A DNA stretch of 6,762 nt from Syntrophaceae bacterium. GTDB taxonomy: Bacteria > Desulfobacterota > Syntrophorhabdia > Syntrophorhabdales > WCHB1-27. The stretch covers positions 1 through 6,762 of the forward strand of contig PLSJ01000380.1 of NCBI GenBank assembly GCA_003165115.1, written 5' to 3'. The notes beneath the pieces were generated by a model. The model made no database searches. It had not been told where the DNA came from and saw only the letters and a program-made list of their open reading frames with translations. Positions 1 to 5,214 of the stretch are shown here, piece by piece. The translations under genes were made by a program, and so were the position numbers. The stretch's first letter is position 1, and each line of letters begins with the position of its first letter.

Positions 1-88
1 CGCCGAGCACCGACTGTTCCGCCTCCAGGTTCTGCGGAGGCACACGGCCTCTTCTTTCTACAGGGATTTTCGAGACCTTTGTTGCCAT
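1..88 (-). CDS. dnaB: Replicative DNA helicase DnaB, N-terminal fragment
   Basis: This is the start of a gene that continues beyond the left edge; only 29 residues are present. The readable protein begins MATKVSKIPVERRGR and reaches the segment VPPQNLEAEQSVLG. That segment is the characteristic start of the DnaB N-terminal domain (P-x-N-x-E-A-E-x-x-V-L-G), so the call rests on this motif plus position. DnaB is the hexameric ATP-driven helicase that unwinds DNA at the replication fork and recruits primase. The ATG follows the rplI stop codon with no gap (TAAATG), and a GGAG sits only 3 nt upstream inside the end of rplI, which suggests translational coupling. dnaB directly after rplI is a common bacterial order. 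The helicase core, with its Walker motifs, lies outside the window. Confidence 0.9.
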   Translation of the reverse strand, partial: MATKVSKIPVERRGRVPPQNLEAEQSVLG

Positions 89-541
89 TTACTCCGCTTC
101 TATTTCAAGCCGCACCTGGGCAACGATTCCCTTTTCGAGGCGTGCTTCGACACTATAGGTGCCGGTCATCTTGAGAGGCTCGGCGAGCCGCAGCGCCCTT
201 CGGTCCAAATCGAGGTCGAGCGCGGCTTTTACGGCCTCTGCCACGTCCTTTGCCGTTACGGAGCCAAAAAGCTTTCCGTCGACCCCCGTCTTCTTCTTGA
301 TGACGACAGGCGGCGCCTCATCGAGCCGGCGTTTCGTCAGCTCCGCGGTCTCGACGTTCTTCTCCCTCTTCACCACGATGACCTTGGCCTGCTCCTGCAC
401 CTTCTTGAGATTGCCCCGCGTCGCCGGAATGGCGAAGCCCCTCGGCACGAGGAAGTTTCTTCCGAACCCGTCCCTCACGTCATGCGCTTCGCCCCTCTTG
501 CCGACTCCGTCCACGTCGTCGAGCAGTATGATTTTCATCAT
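89..541 (-). CDS. rplI: 50S ribosomal protein bL9
   Basis: bL9 is a two-domain protein of the large ribosomal subunit that binds 23S rRNA near the L1 stalk and helps maintain translation fidelity. The product is 150 aa, normal for the family. The N-terminal domain carries the signature DGFGRNFLVPRGFAIPAT (about residues 24-41), with GFGRN where many homologues have GYARN. A charged connecting helix follows (about 45-75), then a C-terminal domain with the conserved KLFGSVTAKDV (about 90-100). Two adjacent ATG codons could start it. AGGAGG at 550-555 is 8 nt from the first ATG (541) and 11 nt from the second (538), so the first is chosen; the second would give the more usual MKII start. The ribosome binding site overlaps the rpsR stop codon, so rpsR and rplI are surely one operon. 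Confidence 0.96.
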   Translation of the reverse strand: MMKIILLDDVDGVGKRGEAHDVRDGFGRNFLVPRGFAIPATRGNLKKVQEQAKVIVVKREKNVETAELTKRRLDEAPPVVIKKKTGVDGKLFGSVTAKDVAEAVKAALDLDLDRRALRLAEPLKMTGTYSVEARLEKGIVAQVRLEIEAE

Positions 542-553
542 AGCTTCTTCCTC

Positions 554-805
554 CTACCTGCTGGCCGTGGTGAAGGGCAAAAGGGCGATATGCCGGGCCT
601 TCTTGATCTCTTCCCGCAGCTTTCTCTGGTGGTTGGCGCACGTCCCGGTCATCCTCCGGGGCATGATCTTACCCCGTTCCGTCACAAAATGCTTGAGGAG
701 CTTGGGGTCTTTATAATCTATCCTGATGGTCGCATCCTGGCAGAACCGGCAGACCCTCTTCCTCATATAGACGCGCTTTTTTCCTGAATCCTGCATTCTC
801 GGCAT
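554..805 (-). CDS. rpsR: 30S ribosomal protein bS18, zinc-binding type
   Basis: bS18 forms a heterodimer with bS6 on the platform of the small subunit, bound to 16S rRNA. The 83-aa product shows the family core [19 protein letters not shown] followed by [15 protein letters not shown], and the typical ending [10 protein letters not shown]. It has Cys19-x-x-Cys22 and Cys56-x-x-His59, the putative zinc ligands of the so-called C+ form; many bacteria have a C- form that lacks them. The ATG at 805 has GGAGG (811-815) 5 nt upstream. The gene is 12 nt from rplI. Its partner gene rpsF is upstream but separated by 222 nt, and no ssb gene lies between them as it does in many genomes. Confidence 0.96.
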   Translation of the reverse strand: MPRMQDSGKKRVYMRKRVCRFCQDATIRIDYKDPKLLKHFVTERGKIMPRRMTGTCANHQRKLREEIKKARHIALLPFTTASR

Positions 806-1028
806 TTACTCCTCCATCCATAAGATTTTGCTGGTCTTCACTCTCCACGTGCCGCGGGAATTAAGGGTGGTCCCGGTCGGCCCTCTTTGCGCTTATCGCA
901 TCGGCCGAAGGCCCTGAAAACACCTCACCAAAACGTGCGGGAAGCTCTTGCATTGCTCCGCCCCTTTTGGGTATGTGCCTTTTCCTGGAGACCGTCCTTA
1001 CCTTCCCCGAGAGGAAGCCCCTCGTCCG
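806..1028 (-). promoter_or_regulatory. rpsF-rpsR intergenic region with alternative RNA hairpins
   Basis: This is the longest gap inside the left operon. I see no convincing gene in it. Read as minus-strand RNA, it contains a hairpin at 1002-1017 (5-bp CTTCC/GGAAG stem, 6-nt loop) just after rpsF. It also contains three hairpins that compete for the same bases: A at 903-913 (GGCC-TTC-GGCC), B at 877-908 (TCGGCC/GGCCGA closing an inner TGCG/CGCA stem with an AUAAG loop) and C at 851-881 (GCCG-AC-CGGGA paired with TCCCG-CGGC). A and C can coexist, while B excludes both. No U-run follows any of them, so they are not intrinsic terminators. An S6:S18 autoregulatory site is conceivable because such sites are known in rpsF leaders, but I cannot match the consensus with confidence. 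Confidence 0.45.
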
Positions 1029-1379
1029 CTATGCCTCACCCTCCAGATCATCGAAAACAACCTGGTCCGGCGGCTTTTCCAGCCCCTTGTCTTTCTCGTC
1101 CACCACGACGAAAAGATGCCTGAGAATGAGGTCCATCGTCCGATAAAATTTGTCCAGCGTTACCACGGTCGATTCTTCCATGTTCAGGAGCATGAAGAAG
1201 TAGTGGCCCCTGTCTTTCTTCTTGATCGGGTAGGCCAGCCTTCGCACGCCCCAGTCATCCGTCTTGAGCAGCTCTGCGCCGAGCTTCTCCATGTTTGCCT
1301 GAATCCTTCTGAACAGGTCTTCCTCGTCCTCTTTCGTACAGTCGGGAGCCACTATTAAAATGTTTTCGTACCTTCTCAC
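1029..1379 (-). CDS. rpsF: 30S ribosomal protein bS6
   Basis: bS6 binds bS18 and then the central domain of 16S rRNA during assembly of the small subunit. The 116-aa product begins MRRYENILIVAPDCTKED, the usual first beta strand of bS6. It contains the family signature around GVRRLAYPIKKKDRGHYFFML (about residues 44-64) and ends in an acidic tail (DDLEGEA), also common in the family. The start is GTG at 1379, overlapping the yajC stop codon as GTGA. An AAAGGAGA ribosome binding site at 1386-1393 lies 7 nt upstream, inside the end of yajC. This overlap makes rpsF part of the queA-tgt-yajC transcript, unlike the common arrangement in which rpsF has its own leader. Confidence 0.95.
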   Translation of the reverse strand: MRRYENILIVAPDCTKEDEEDLFRRIQANMEKLGAELLKTDDWGVRRLAYPIKKKDRGHYFFMLLNMEESTVVTLDKFYRTMDLILRHLFVVVDEKDKGLEKPPDQVVFDDLEGEA

Positions 1380-1693
1380 GCCTGTTCTCCTTTCACGTAA
1401 TCTACCACTGCGCTCTTCGCGACCTTTACCCTTACCTTTTCGGCTATCTCGATGGTAATTGCCTCGTCCGTAATACCCGTTATTTTACCATACAACCCCC
1501 CCGAAGTGATAACTGTATCTCCCTTCTTCAGGTTTTCCATGAACGTCTTGTGCTGTTTGGCCCTTTTCTGCTGCGGTCTGATAAGAAGAAAATAAAAGAC
1601 CGCGAACAAGAGGATGAGCGGAAGAAACGTGTAAAGACCGCCCGCCTGGCCACCGCCTCCTGCCGGACTACCCATCGCATATGCGAGATCCAT
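1376..1693 (-). CDS. yajC: Preprotein translocase subunit YajC
   Basis: YajC is a small single-span inner-membrane protein that associates with SecDF and the SecYEG translocon. The chosen 105-aa product has a short Gly/Ala-rich N-terminus (residues 7-19) and one strongly hydrophobic helix (about 21-38). The hallmark RPQQKRAKQH follows immediately (39-48), then a cytoplasmic domain with GDTVITSGGLYGKITGI (about 58-74). The ATG at 1693 is chosen because a near-perfect Shine-Dalgarno sequence (1702-1711) lies 8 nt upstream; a GTG four codons earlier is buried inside that site. The gene start overlaps the end of tgt by 26 nt and its stop overlaps rpsF. In many bacteria yajC is followed by secD and secF; here they are absent and ribosomal protein genes follow. 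Confidence 0.94.
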   Translation of the reverse strand: MDLAYAMGSPAGGGGQAGGLYTFLPLILLFAVFYFLLIRPQQKRAKQHKTFMENLKKGDTVITSGGLYGKITGITDEAITIEIAEKVRVKVAKSAVVDYVKGEQA

Positions 1694-2801
1694 CTTGTGC
1701 CTCACCTCCTTCCTGTTCCGACTTGAAATCCCCGTAAAACTCCTCGAACCTCCCCTCGCCGATCGCGGCCCTCATGCGCGCCAGCAGCGCGGCGTAAAAG
1801 AAGAGGTTGTGTACCGTATTGAGATAGTAGCTTGTCAGCTCGCGCGCGACAAAAAGGTGCCTGAGATAGGCCCTCGAGAAGTGCGTGCACGTGTAGCATC
1901 CGCACGATATGTCGATGGGCGACGAGTCCCGGCTATACTTCGCGTGCTTGATATTGATCCTCCCCGTTTTTGTGAAGAGGTTCCCGTTCCTGGCATGACG
2001 CGTGGGGATGACGCAATCGAACATGTCGATGCCTTTTCTTACCCCCTCCACGATGTCTTCGGGAAAACCGAGGCCCATGAGATACCTCGGCTTCTGCGCG
2101 GGCAAATCGCCCATCACCGTGTCCACCATCTTCCACATGACGCTCTTCGGCTCGCCCACGCTGAAGCCGCCGAGCGCATAGCCGTCGAAGTCGAGCCCGA
2201 CAAGGGCTTCCGTCGAGCGGTGCCTCAAATCGGCGTACATACCGCCCTGGACGATGCCGAAGAGAAGGGATGAGCCATCCTTTACTTCCTTGGACCTCCG
2301 CGCCCAGTTCGTCGTACGCTCGACGGAAGCCGCGGTGTATTCATGGGAGGACGGATAGGCGACGCATTCATCGAGGCACATGCAGACGTCCGCGCCGATG
2401 TGCTCCTGCACTTCCACTATCCTCTCCGGGCTCAGGAAATGCTTCGAGCCGTCGATGTGCGACTGAAAGGTCACACCCTCCTCCCCTATCTTACGCAAAA
2501 CCCCGAGGCTGAAGATCTGGTAGCCGCCGCTGTCCGTCAATACGGCCCCGTCCCACCCGGCGAACCTCTGGATGCCACCCATGTCCTTCACGAGGGTACT
2601 TCCGGGTCTTAAATAGAGGTGGTAGGCGTTGGCAAGCACCATCCGCACGCCCATCTCCTTAAGGTCCCTCTGAAGGATGCCCTTCACCGTCCCTTGCGTG
2701 CCCACGGGCATGAACACGGGCGTCTCCACGGGACCGTGCCCCGTGTGAAGAACGGCGAGCCGCGCCTGGCCATCAGTCTTTACGACAGTGAGAGCGCTCA
2801 T
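1668..2801 (-). CDS. tgt: tRNA-guanine transglycosylase (queuine tRNA-ribosyltransferase)
   Basis: Tgt exchanges guanine-34 in the anticodon of tRNA-Asp, -Asn, -His and -Tyr for the queuosine precursor preQ1. The 377-aa product has normal length and all key motifs: LTDSGGYQ with catalytic Asp90, the GIVQGG loop (182-187), FDCVIPTRHARNG with the presumed nucleophile Asp262, and the zinc site Cys300-x-Cys302-x-x-Cys305 with His331. The ATG at 2801 overlaps the queA stop as ATGA and has no clear Shine-Dalgarno sequence, which implies translational coupling to queA, the next enzyme of the pathway. The last ~20 residues form a Glu/Gly-rich tail beyond the conserved fold. Its final codons are shared with the start of yajC. 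Confidence 0.97.
   Translation of the reverse strand: MSALTVVKTDGQARLAVLHTGHGPVETPVFMPVGTQGTVKGILQRDLKEMGVRMVLANAYHLYLRPGSTLVKDMGGIQRFAGWDGAVLTDSGGYQIFSLGVLRKIGEEGVTFQSHIDGSKHFLSPERIVEVQEHIGADVCMCLDECVAYPSSHEYTAASVERTTNWARRSKEVKDGSSLLFGIVQGGMYADLRHRSTEALVGLDFDGYALGGFSVGEPKSVMWKMVDTVMGDLPAQKPRYLMGLGFPEDIVEGVRKGIDMFDCVIPTRHARNGNLFTKTGRINIKHAKYSRDSSPIDISCGCYTCTHFSRAYLRHLFVARELTSYYLNTVHNLFFYAALLARMRAAIGEGRFEEFYGDFKSEQEGGEAQDGSRICDG
1702..1711 (-). promoter_or_regulatory. Strong Shine-Dalgarno site that fixes the yajC start
   Basis: AAGGAGGTGA on the minus strand is fully complementary to the 16S rRNA 3' end and lies 8 nt before ATG 1693, inside the tgt coding sequence. It rules out the upstream GTG at 1705, which lies within the site. 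Such a strong site would let YajC be made at a higher level than Tgt from one mRNA. Confidence 0.8.
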
Positions 2802-3823
2802 GAAATAAACATCGCATCCCCGTAGCTGTAGAACCGGTATCCCAGCCCGATGGCCTCCCGGTAGGCCGACTCTATCCTCTCTTTCCCCGCGAACGCGCAG
2901 ACGAGCAGAAGAGGCGTCGACCTGGGGAGGTGGAAATTGGTGATGAGGGCATCGACCACCCGGAACCTGTAGCCGGGATGGATGAAAAGGCCCGTGGAAC
3001 CGGCAAGCGCCGCCCCGTTCCCGCCCGCCCCGACCGTCTCCAGGGTCCTCACCGCGCTCGTGCCCACGGCAATGACCCTGCCGCCCTCTTCCTTTGTCTT
3101 GCTCACCCTGTCATAAGCCTCCGGGGAGAGATGGTAGCGCTCCTTGTGCATCTCGTGTCCTTCCACGTGCTCGCTCTTGATGAGAAAAAAGGTCCCGATG
3201 CCGACGTGGAGCGTAATCCTGACGATCCCGACACCCATCGCCCCGATGCGGCGGAGCAGGTCTTCGTCGAAATGGAGACCCGCGGTCGGGGCCGCGATGG
3301 ATCCTTCCTCCCGTGCGTAAACGGTCTGATATCGCTCCTCGTCGTCGCCGGACTCCGCGCCGGCCTTCGCCCGCTTGATATAGTGCGGAAGGGGCATCCT
3401 GCCGTGGCGGGCCAAAAAGTCCGCGCCATCGACCTCTTCCGGAAACTCGACCGTCCAGTGAAGGGGCGCCGCACGGAGCGTGAGGGGCGTCCCGTCCACG
3501 GATATGCGCGCCTCCCGTGTCCCTTTCCTGAAACCGGTCGCGAGGCAGGACCATCGCCTGCCGTCGAGCTTTTCCGTCAGCAGGATATCGACGCGTCCTC
3601 CCGTCTCCTTCACCCCCGCGAGCCGCGCGCGGATCACTTTCGTATCGTTCACGACGATCAGGTCGTTTTCCCGCAAATAAGCGGTGATCTCCCTGAAGCG
3701 GCTATGATCGACGCGTCCGGACAACCGGTCGAGAACAAGGAGACGGGATGAAGGCCGCTCCGCCTCCGGATGTTGCGCGATCAGCCCATCCGGCAATGAA
3801 TAGTCAAACTCATCGGTCCTCAT
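2798..3823 (-). CDS. queA: S-adenosylmethionine:tRNA ribosyltransferase-isomerase QueA
   Basis: QueA transfers and isomerises the ribosyl group of S-adenosylmethionine onto preQ1 in tRNA, giving epoxyqueuosine; it acts after Tgt. The 341-aa product is of typical length. Recognisable family blocks are VVNDTKVIRARL (57-68), GSIAAPTAGLHF (174-185), LHVGIGTF (205-212), HEMHKERY (223-230), VGTSAVRTLE (253-262), TNFHLPRST (295-303) and the C-terminal YRFYSYGDAM. After LHVGIGTF it has FLI where many homologues have a proline-containing RPV-like segment. The ATG at 3823 gives the expected N-terminus (DYSLPDGLIAQHP). No Shine-Dalgarno sequence stands before it. Instead a short upstream frame ends on the start codon, so queA may be translated by coupling. 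The gene is the first of the minus-strand queA-tgt-yajC-rpsF run. Confidence 0.97.
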   Translation of the reverse strand: MRTDEFDYSLPDGLIAQHPEAERPSSRLLVLDRLSGRVDHSRFREITAYLRENDLIVVNDTKVIRARLAGVKETGGRVDILLTEKLDGRRWSCLATGFRKGTREARISVDGTPLTLRAAPLHWTVEFPEEVDGADFLARHGRMPLPHYIKRAKAGAESGDDEERYQTVYAREEGSIAAPTAGLHFDEDLLRRIGAMGVGIVRITLHVGIGTFFLIKSEHVEGHEMHKERYHLSPEAYDRVSKTKEEGGRVIAVGTSAVRTLETVGAGGNGAALAGSTGLFIHPGYRFRVVDALITNFHLPRSTPLLLVCAFAGKERIESAYREAIGLGYRFYSYGDAMFIS

Positions 3824-3873
3824 ACCGATAAAAAACGAGCTAACTTTATAACAGATTGCACATACATAAGCAA
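3820..3873 (-). CDS. Possible leader peptide ORF coupled to queA
   Basis: A short open frame immediately precedes queA. It can start at TTG 3873 (17 codons), 5 nt after a GGAGGGG sequence at 3879-3885, or at ATG 3867 (15 codons, MYVQSVIKLARFLSV), 11 nt after it. Its TGA stop overlaps the queA ATG as ATGA, the same junction type as queA/tgt. The peptide is hydrophobic with two basic residues. I do not recognise it. Support comes from the good ribosome binding site, the exact overlap, and the lack of a Shine-Dalgarno sequence for queA itself. Against it, a candidate promoter -10 box falls inside the frame, and so short a frame could arise by chance. Confidence 0.4.
   Translation of the reverse strand: MLMYVQSVIKLARFLSV
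3845..3873 (-). promoter_or_regulatory. Candidate sigma70-type promoter for queA
   Basis: On the minus strand TTGCTT (3868-3873) is followed after exactly 17 nt by TATAAA (3845-3850). The -10 matches 5 of 6 consensus positions, while the -35 matches only 3 of 6 (TTG). Transcription would begin around 3836-3839, leaving a leader of roughly 13-16 nt before the queA ATG and no room for a ribosome binding site. Use of this promoter would exclude translation of the upstream short frame, so the two proposals compete unless a second promoter exists further upstream. Confidence 0.4.
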
Positions 3874-3994
3874 TTCAACCCCTCCGGAATAACCCGCGAA
3901 AAACACGCGCGGTGCTGCCTGGACCCGAACAGCGGCACACGGGAAAAGCCGACAAGGGGCGAGCTTACCGGAAGACCGCACCGCGGGGTGATGC

Positions 3995-4015
3995 CTTTGG
4001 GTCAACCCTCCAAAG
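3995..4015. repeat. 6-bp inverted repeat beside the tRNA-Gly promoter
   Basis: CTTTGG (3995-4000) and CCAAAG (4010-4015) form a perfect dyad with a 9-nt centre that itself contains GTCAACCC. The right arm ends 2 nt before the -35 box of the tRNA-Gly promoter. It could be a protein-binding site or a small hairpin. There is no U-run on either strand, so it does not look like a terminator. Confidence 0.35.
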
Positions 4016-4017
4016 TG

Positions 4018-4046
4018 TTGACTTGCCACGTCGAATCCAGTATTAT
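4018..4046 (+). promoter_or_regulatory. Sigma70-type promoter of tRNA-Gly
   Basis: TTGACT (4018-4023) and TATTAT (4041-4046) each match 5 of 6 consensus bases and are separated by the ideal 17 nt. The predicted start is A4053, seven bases after the -10 box, only 4 nt before the mature 5' end of the tRNA. Such a short leader is normal for a single tRNA gene. A 6-bp inverted repeat at 3995-4015 ends just upstream of the -35 box. Confidence 0.8.
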
Positions 4047-4056
4047 TTTTCTATAG

Positions 4057-4132
4057 GCGGGCATAACTCAGCTGGTAGAGTGCAAGCTTCCCAAGCTTGA
4101 TGTCGCGGGTTCGAGCCCCGTTGCCCGCTCCA
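4057..4132 (+). tRNA. tRNA-Gly (anticodon CCC)
   Basis: The 76-nt sequence folds as a complete cloverleaf. The acceptor stem GCGGGCA (4057-4063) pairs with TGCCCGC (4122-4128), and T4129 is the discriminator. The anticodon stem CAAGC/GCTTG encloses loop TTCCCAA with anticodon CCC at 4090-4092, reading the glycine codon GGG. The T arm contains GGGTTCGAGCCCC. CCA is encoded (4130-4132). The D stem has an A-T pair (ACTC/GAGT) where many tRNAs have G-C, giving AACTCAG rather than AGCTCAG. This is the only plus-strand gene in the window. It converges on the DUF2304 gene and overlaps its 3' end by 65 nt. No terminator is visible downstream of the tRNA. Confidence 0.96.
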
Positions 4133-4499
4133 CTTCGTCTCCGGTCCTTTCTCCACGCTCAAGCTGTTTCACCCGCAGCTCAAGGAGTGCACACTTCTGC
4201 GTCAGCTCCTTGTTCATCTCCTTTATTTTAGATATGGCAATCGAATAGTGCATGAGGACCGCGATGACGAAAGAAAAGACGATCGTCAGCACGGCCGTAA
4301 TATAATAGAGTCCGGTTACCTCGCTTAAGACGTTTATCAAGCCGGGCCAAAGGCTGAGGACGGCGACGGCCGAGGACGTGAAAAGCCAGAGAATGGCATA
4401 TTCCTCTCTCAGGTGCCTCTTTCGAATGAATTCGAAGGTCGCCAGAAAAAAGATTATGCCGATTATGCCGATGAAGAGGCGGATATGCAGCATCTGCAT
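4068..4499 (-). CDS. DUF2304 family small membrane protein, tail overlapping tRNA-Gly
   Basis: The 143-aa product matches the architecture of DUF2304 proteins as I know them: a hydrophobic N-terminal helix (about 6-24), a basic RKRHLREEYAILWL segment (26-39), two further hydrophobic helices (about 36-54 and 66-88), and a Lys/Glu-rich coiled coil (about 90-116). Its molecular function is not established. The gene begins 9 nt after the glycosyltransferase gene and has a GGAGA site 4-5 nt before ATG 4499; a second ATG at 4493 is possible. The pair suggests a membrane anchor or partner for the transferase, by analogy with the small DPM subunits of dolichol-phosphate mannose synthase. Residues 124-143 are encoded opposite the tRNA-Gly gene and contain GLEPATSSLG, a string that arises from antisense tRNA and is not part of the family fold. 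Confidence 0.82.
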   Translation of the reverse strand: MQMLHIRLFIGIIGIIFFLATFEFIRKRHLREEYAILWLFTSSAVAVLSLWPGLINVLSEVTGLYYITAVLTIVFSFVIAVLMHYSIAISKIKEMNKELTQKCALLELRVKQLERGERTGDEVERATGLEPATSSLGSLHSTS

Positions 4500-4508
4500 G
4501 CTGTCTCC

Positions 4509-5204
4509 TTAGACCTTCCTGAACAAATCGATCAGCATTGCGAGGAGCACTTTCGTCATGTAATACGCCGCGCGTATCGGCGTTATGGATGATATCCCGT
4601 GCTCCCTGTAATTCATCTCGACGGCGACTTCGGCCACTTTGAAGCCCTTTTTGTAGGCAAGGAGCAGCGATTCCGGCTCCGGGTAATCCTGGGGATAACA
4701 GGTCGCGAAAAATTCCATGGCCGGCCTCGAAAGCGCGCGGAACCCACTCGTGGTATCCTTGAAGCTCACTCCCATGGTGATTTTCAGGAAGACGGATATG
4801 ACCCTGATTCCCAGCGACCTCATGAAGGGCACCCTGTAGGCGCTGCCGAGGAAGCGTGAGCCGACCACCATATCGAGCCCGTTATCGAACAAAGGCTCGA
4901 CCAGCTTCGGGATCTCGTGAGGCGGGTGCTGCCCGTCTCCGTCTACCTGCACACAGGCGTCGAACCCGGAGGCCAGCGCATATTTCAGACCCGTCTGGAC
5001 GGCGCCTCCGATCCCCAAATTGACCGGCAGCTCAAGCACGGTTGCCCCTTCGGCTTCCGCATTTCCGGTGGTGTTGTCCCGCGAGCGATCGTTGATGACA
5101 ATCACCGCGTACCCGTCACCGAGCCCCTTCACCTCTCTGATGACGCCTCCGATTGTCTGTTCCTCATTGTAAGCCGGTATGATTACCGCGATGCGTCTGT
5201 TCAT
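4509..5204 (-). CDS. Family 2 glycosyltransferase, dolichol-phosphate mannose synthase-like
   Basis: The 231-aa protein is a GT-A fold, family 2 transferase. It shows the nucleotide-binding start AVIIPAYNEE (6-15), the INDRSRD segment (37-43), LGIGGAVQTGL (63-73), the metal-binding QVDGDGQHPP with Asp88/Asp90 (86-95), VGSRFLG (114-120), FKDTTSGFRALS (148-159) and the PEPESLL acceptor-side segment (175-181). This is the DPM1-like subgroup, which moves a sugar from a nucleotide donor onto a polyprenyl phosphate on the cytoplasmic face of the membrane. Donor and acceptor cannot be read from sequence. There is no clear transmembrane segment, so the downstream DUF2304 protein may tether it. The ATG lies 10 nt after the 3' end of tRNA-Gln, without a Shine-Dalgarno sequence or visible promoter, so it is probably transcribed through the tRNA. 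Confidence 0.9.
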   Translation of the reverse strand: MNRRIAVIIPAYNEEQTIGGVIREVKGLGDGYAVIVINDRSRDNTTGNAEAEGATVLELPVNLGIGGAVQTGLKYALASGFDACVQVDGDGQHPPHEIPKLVEPLFDNGLDMVVGSRFLGSAYRVPFMRSLGIRVISVFLKITMGVSFKDTTSGFRALSRPAMEFFATCYPQDYPEPESLLLAYKKGFKVAEVAVEMNYREHGISSITPIRAAYYMTKVLLAMLIDLFRKV

Positions 5205-5214
5205 TACTGCATAA

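Noticed and set aside
1002..1017. Hairpin after rpsF as an intrinsic terminator
   Set aside because: It has a short 5-bp stem and no U-run after it on the minus strand; the operon must continue to rpsR.
1694..1705. GTG at 1705 as yajC start
   Set aside because: The GTG lies inside the Shine-Dalgarno sequence itself; ATG 1693 has ideal spacing.
1695..2273. 192-aa plus-strand open frame opposite tgt, and a similar one at 159-716 opposite rplI/rpsR
   Set aside because: They mirror conserved genes and show no family features of their own.
2930..3751. 273-aa plus-strand open frame opposite queA
   Set aside because: It is antisense to queA, of low-complexity composition with no known motif; a shadow frame.
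3820..4029. 69-aa minus-strand open frame in the queA-tRNA-Gly gap
   Set aside because: The upstream part has no ribosome binding site and lies across the tRNA promoter region; only the last 15-17 codons, which have their own site, are kept as a possible leader peptide.
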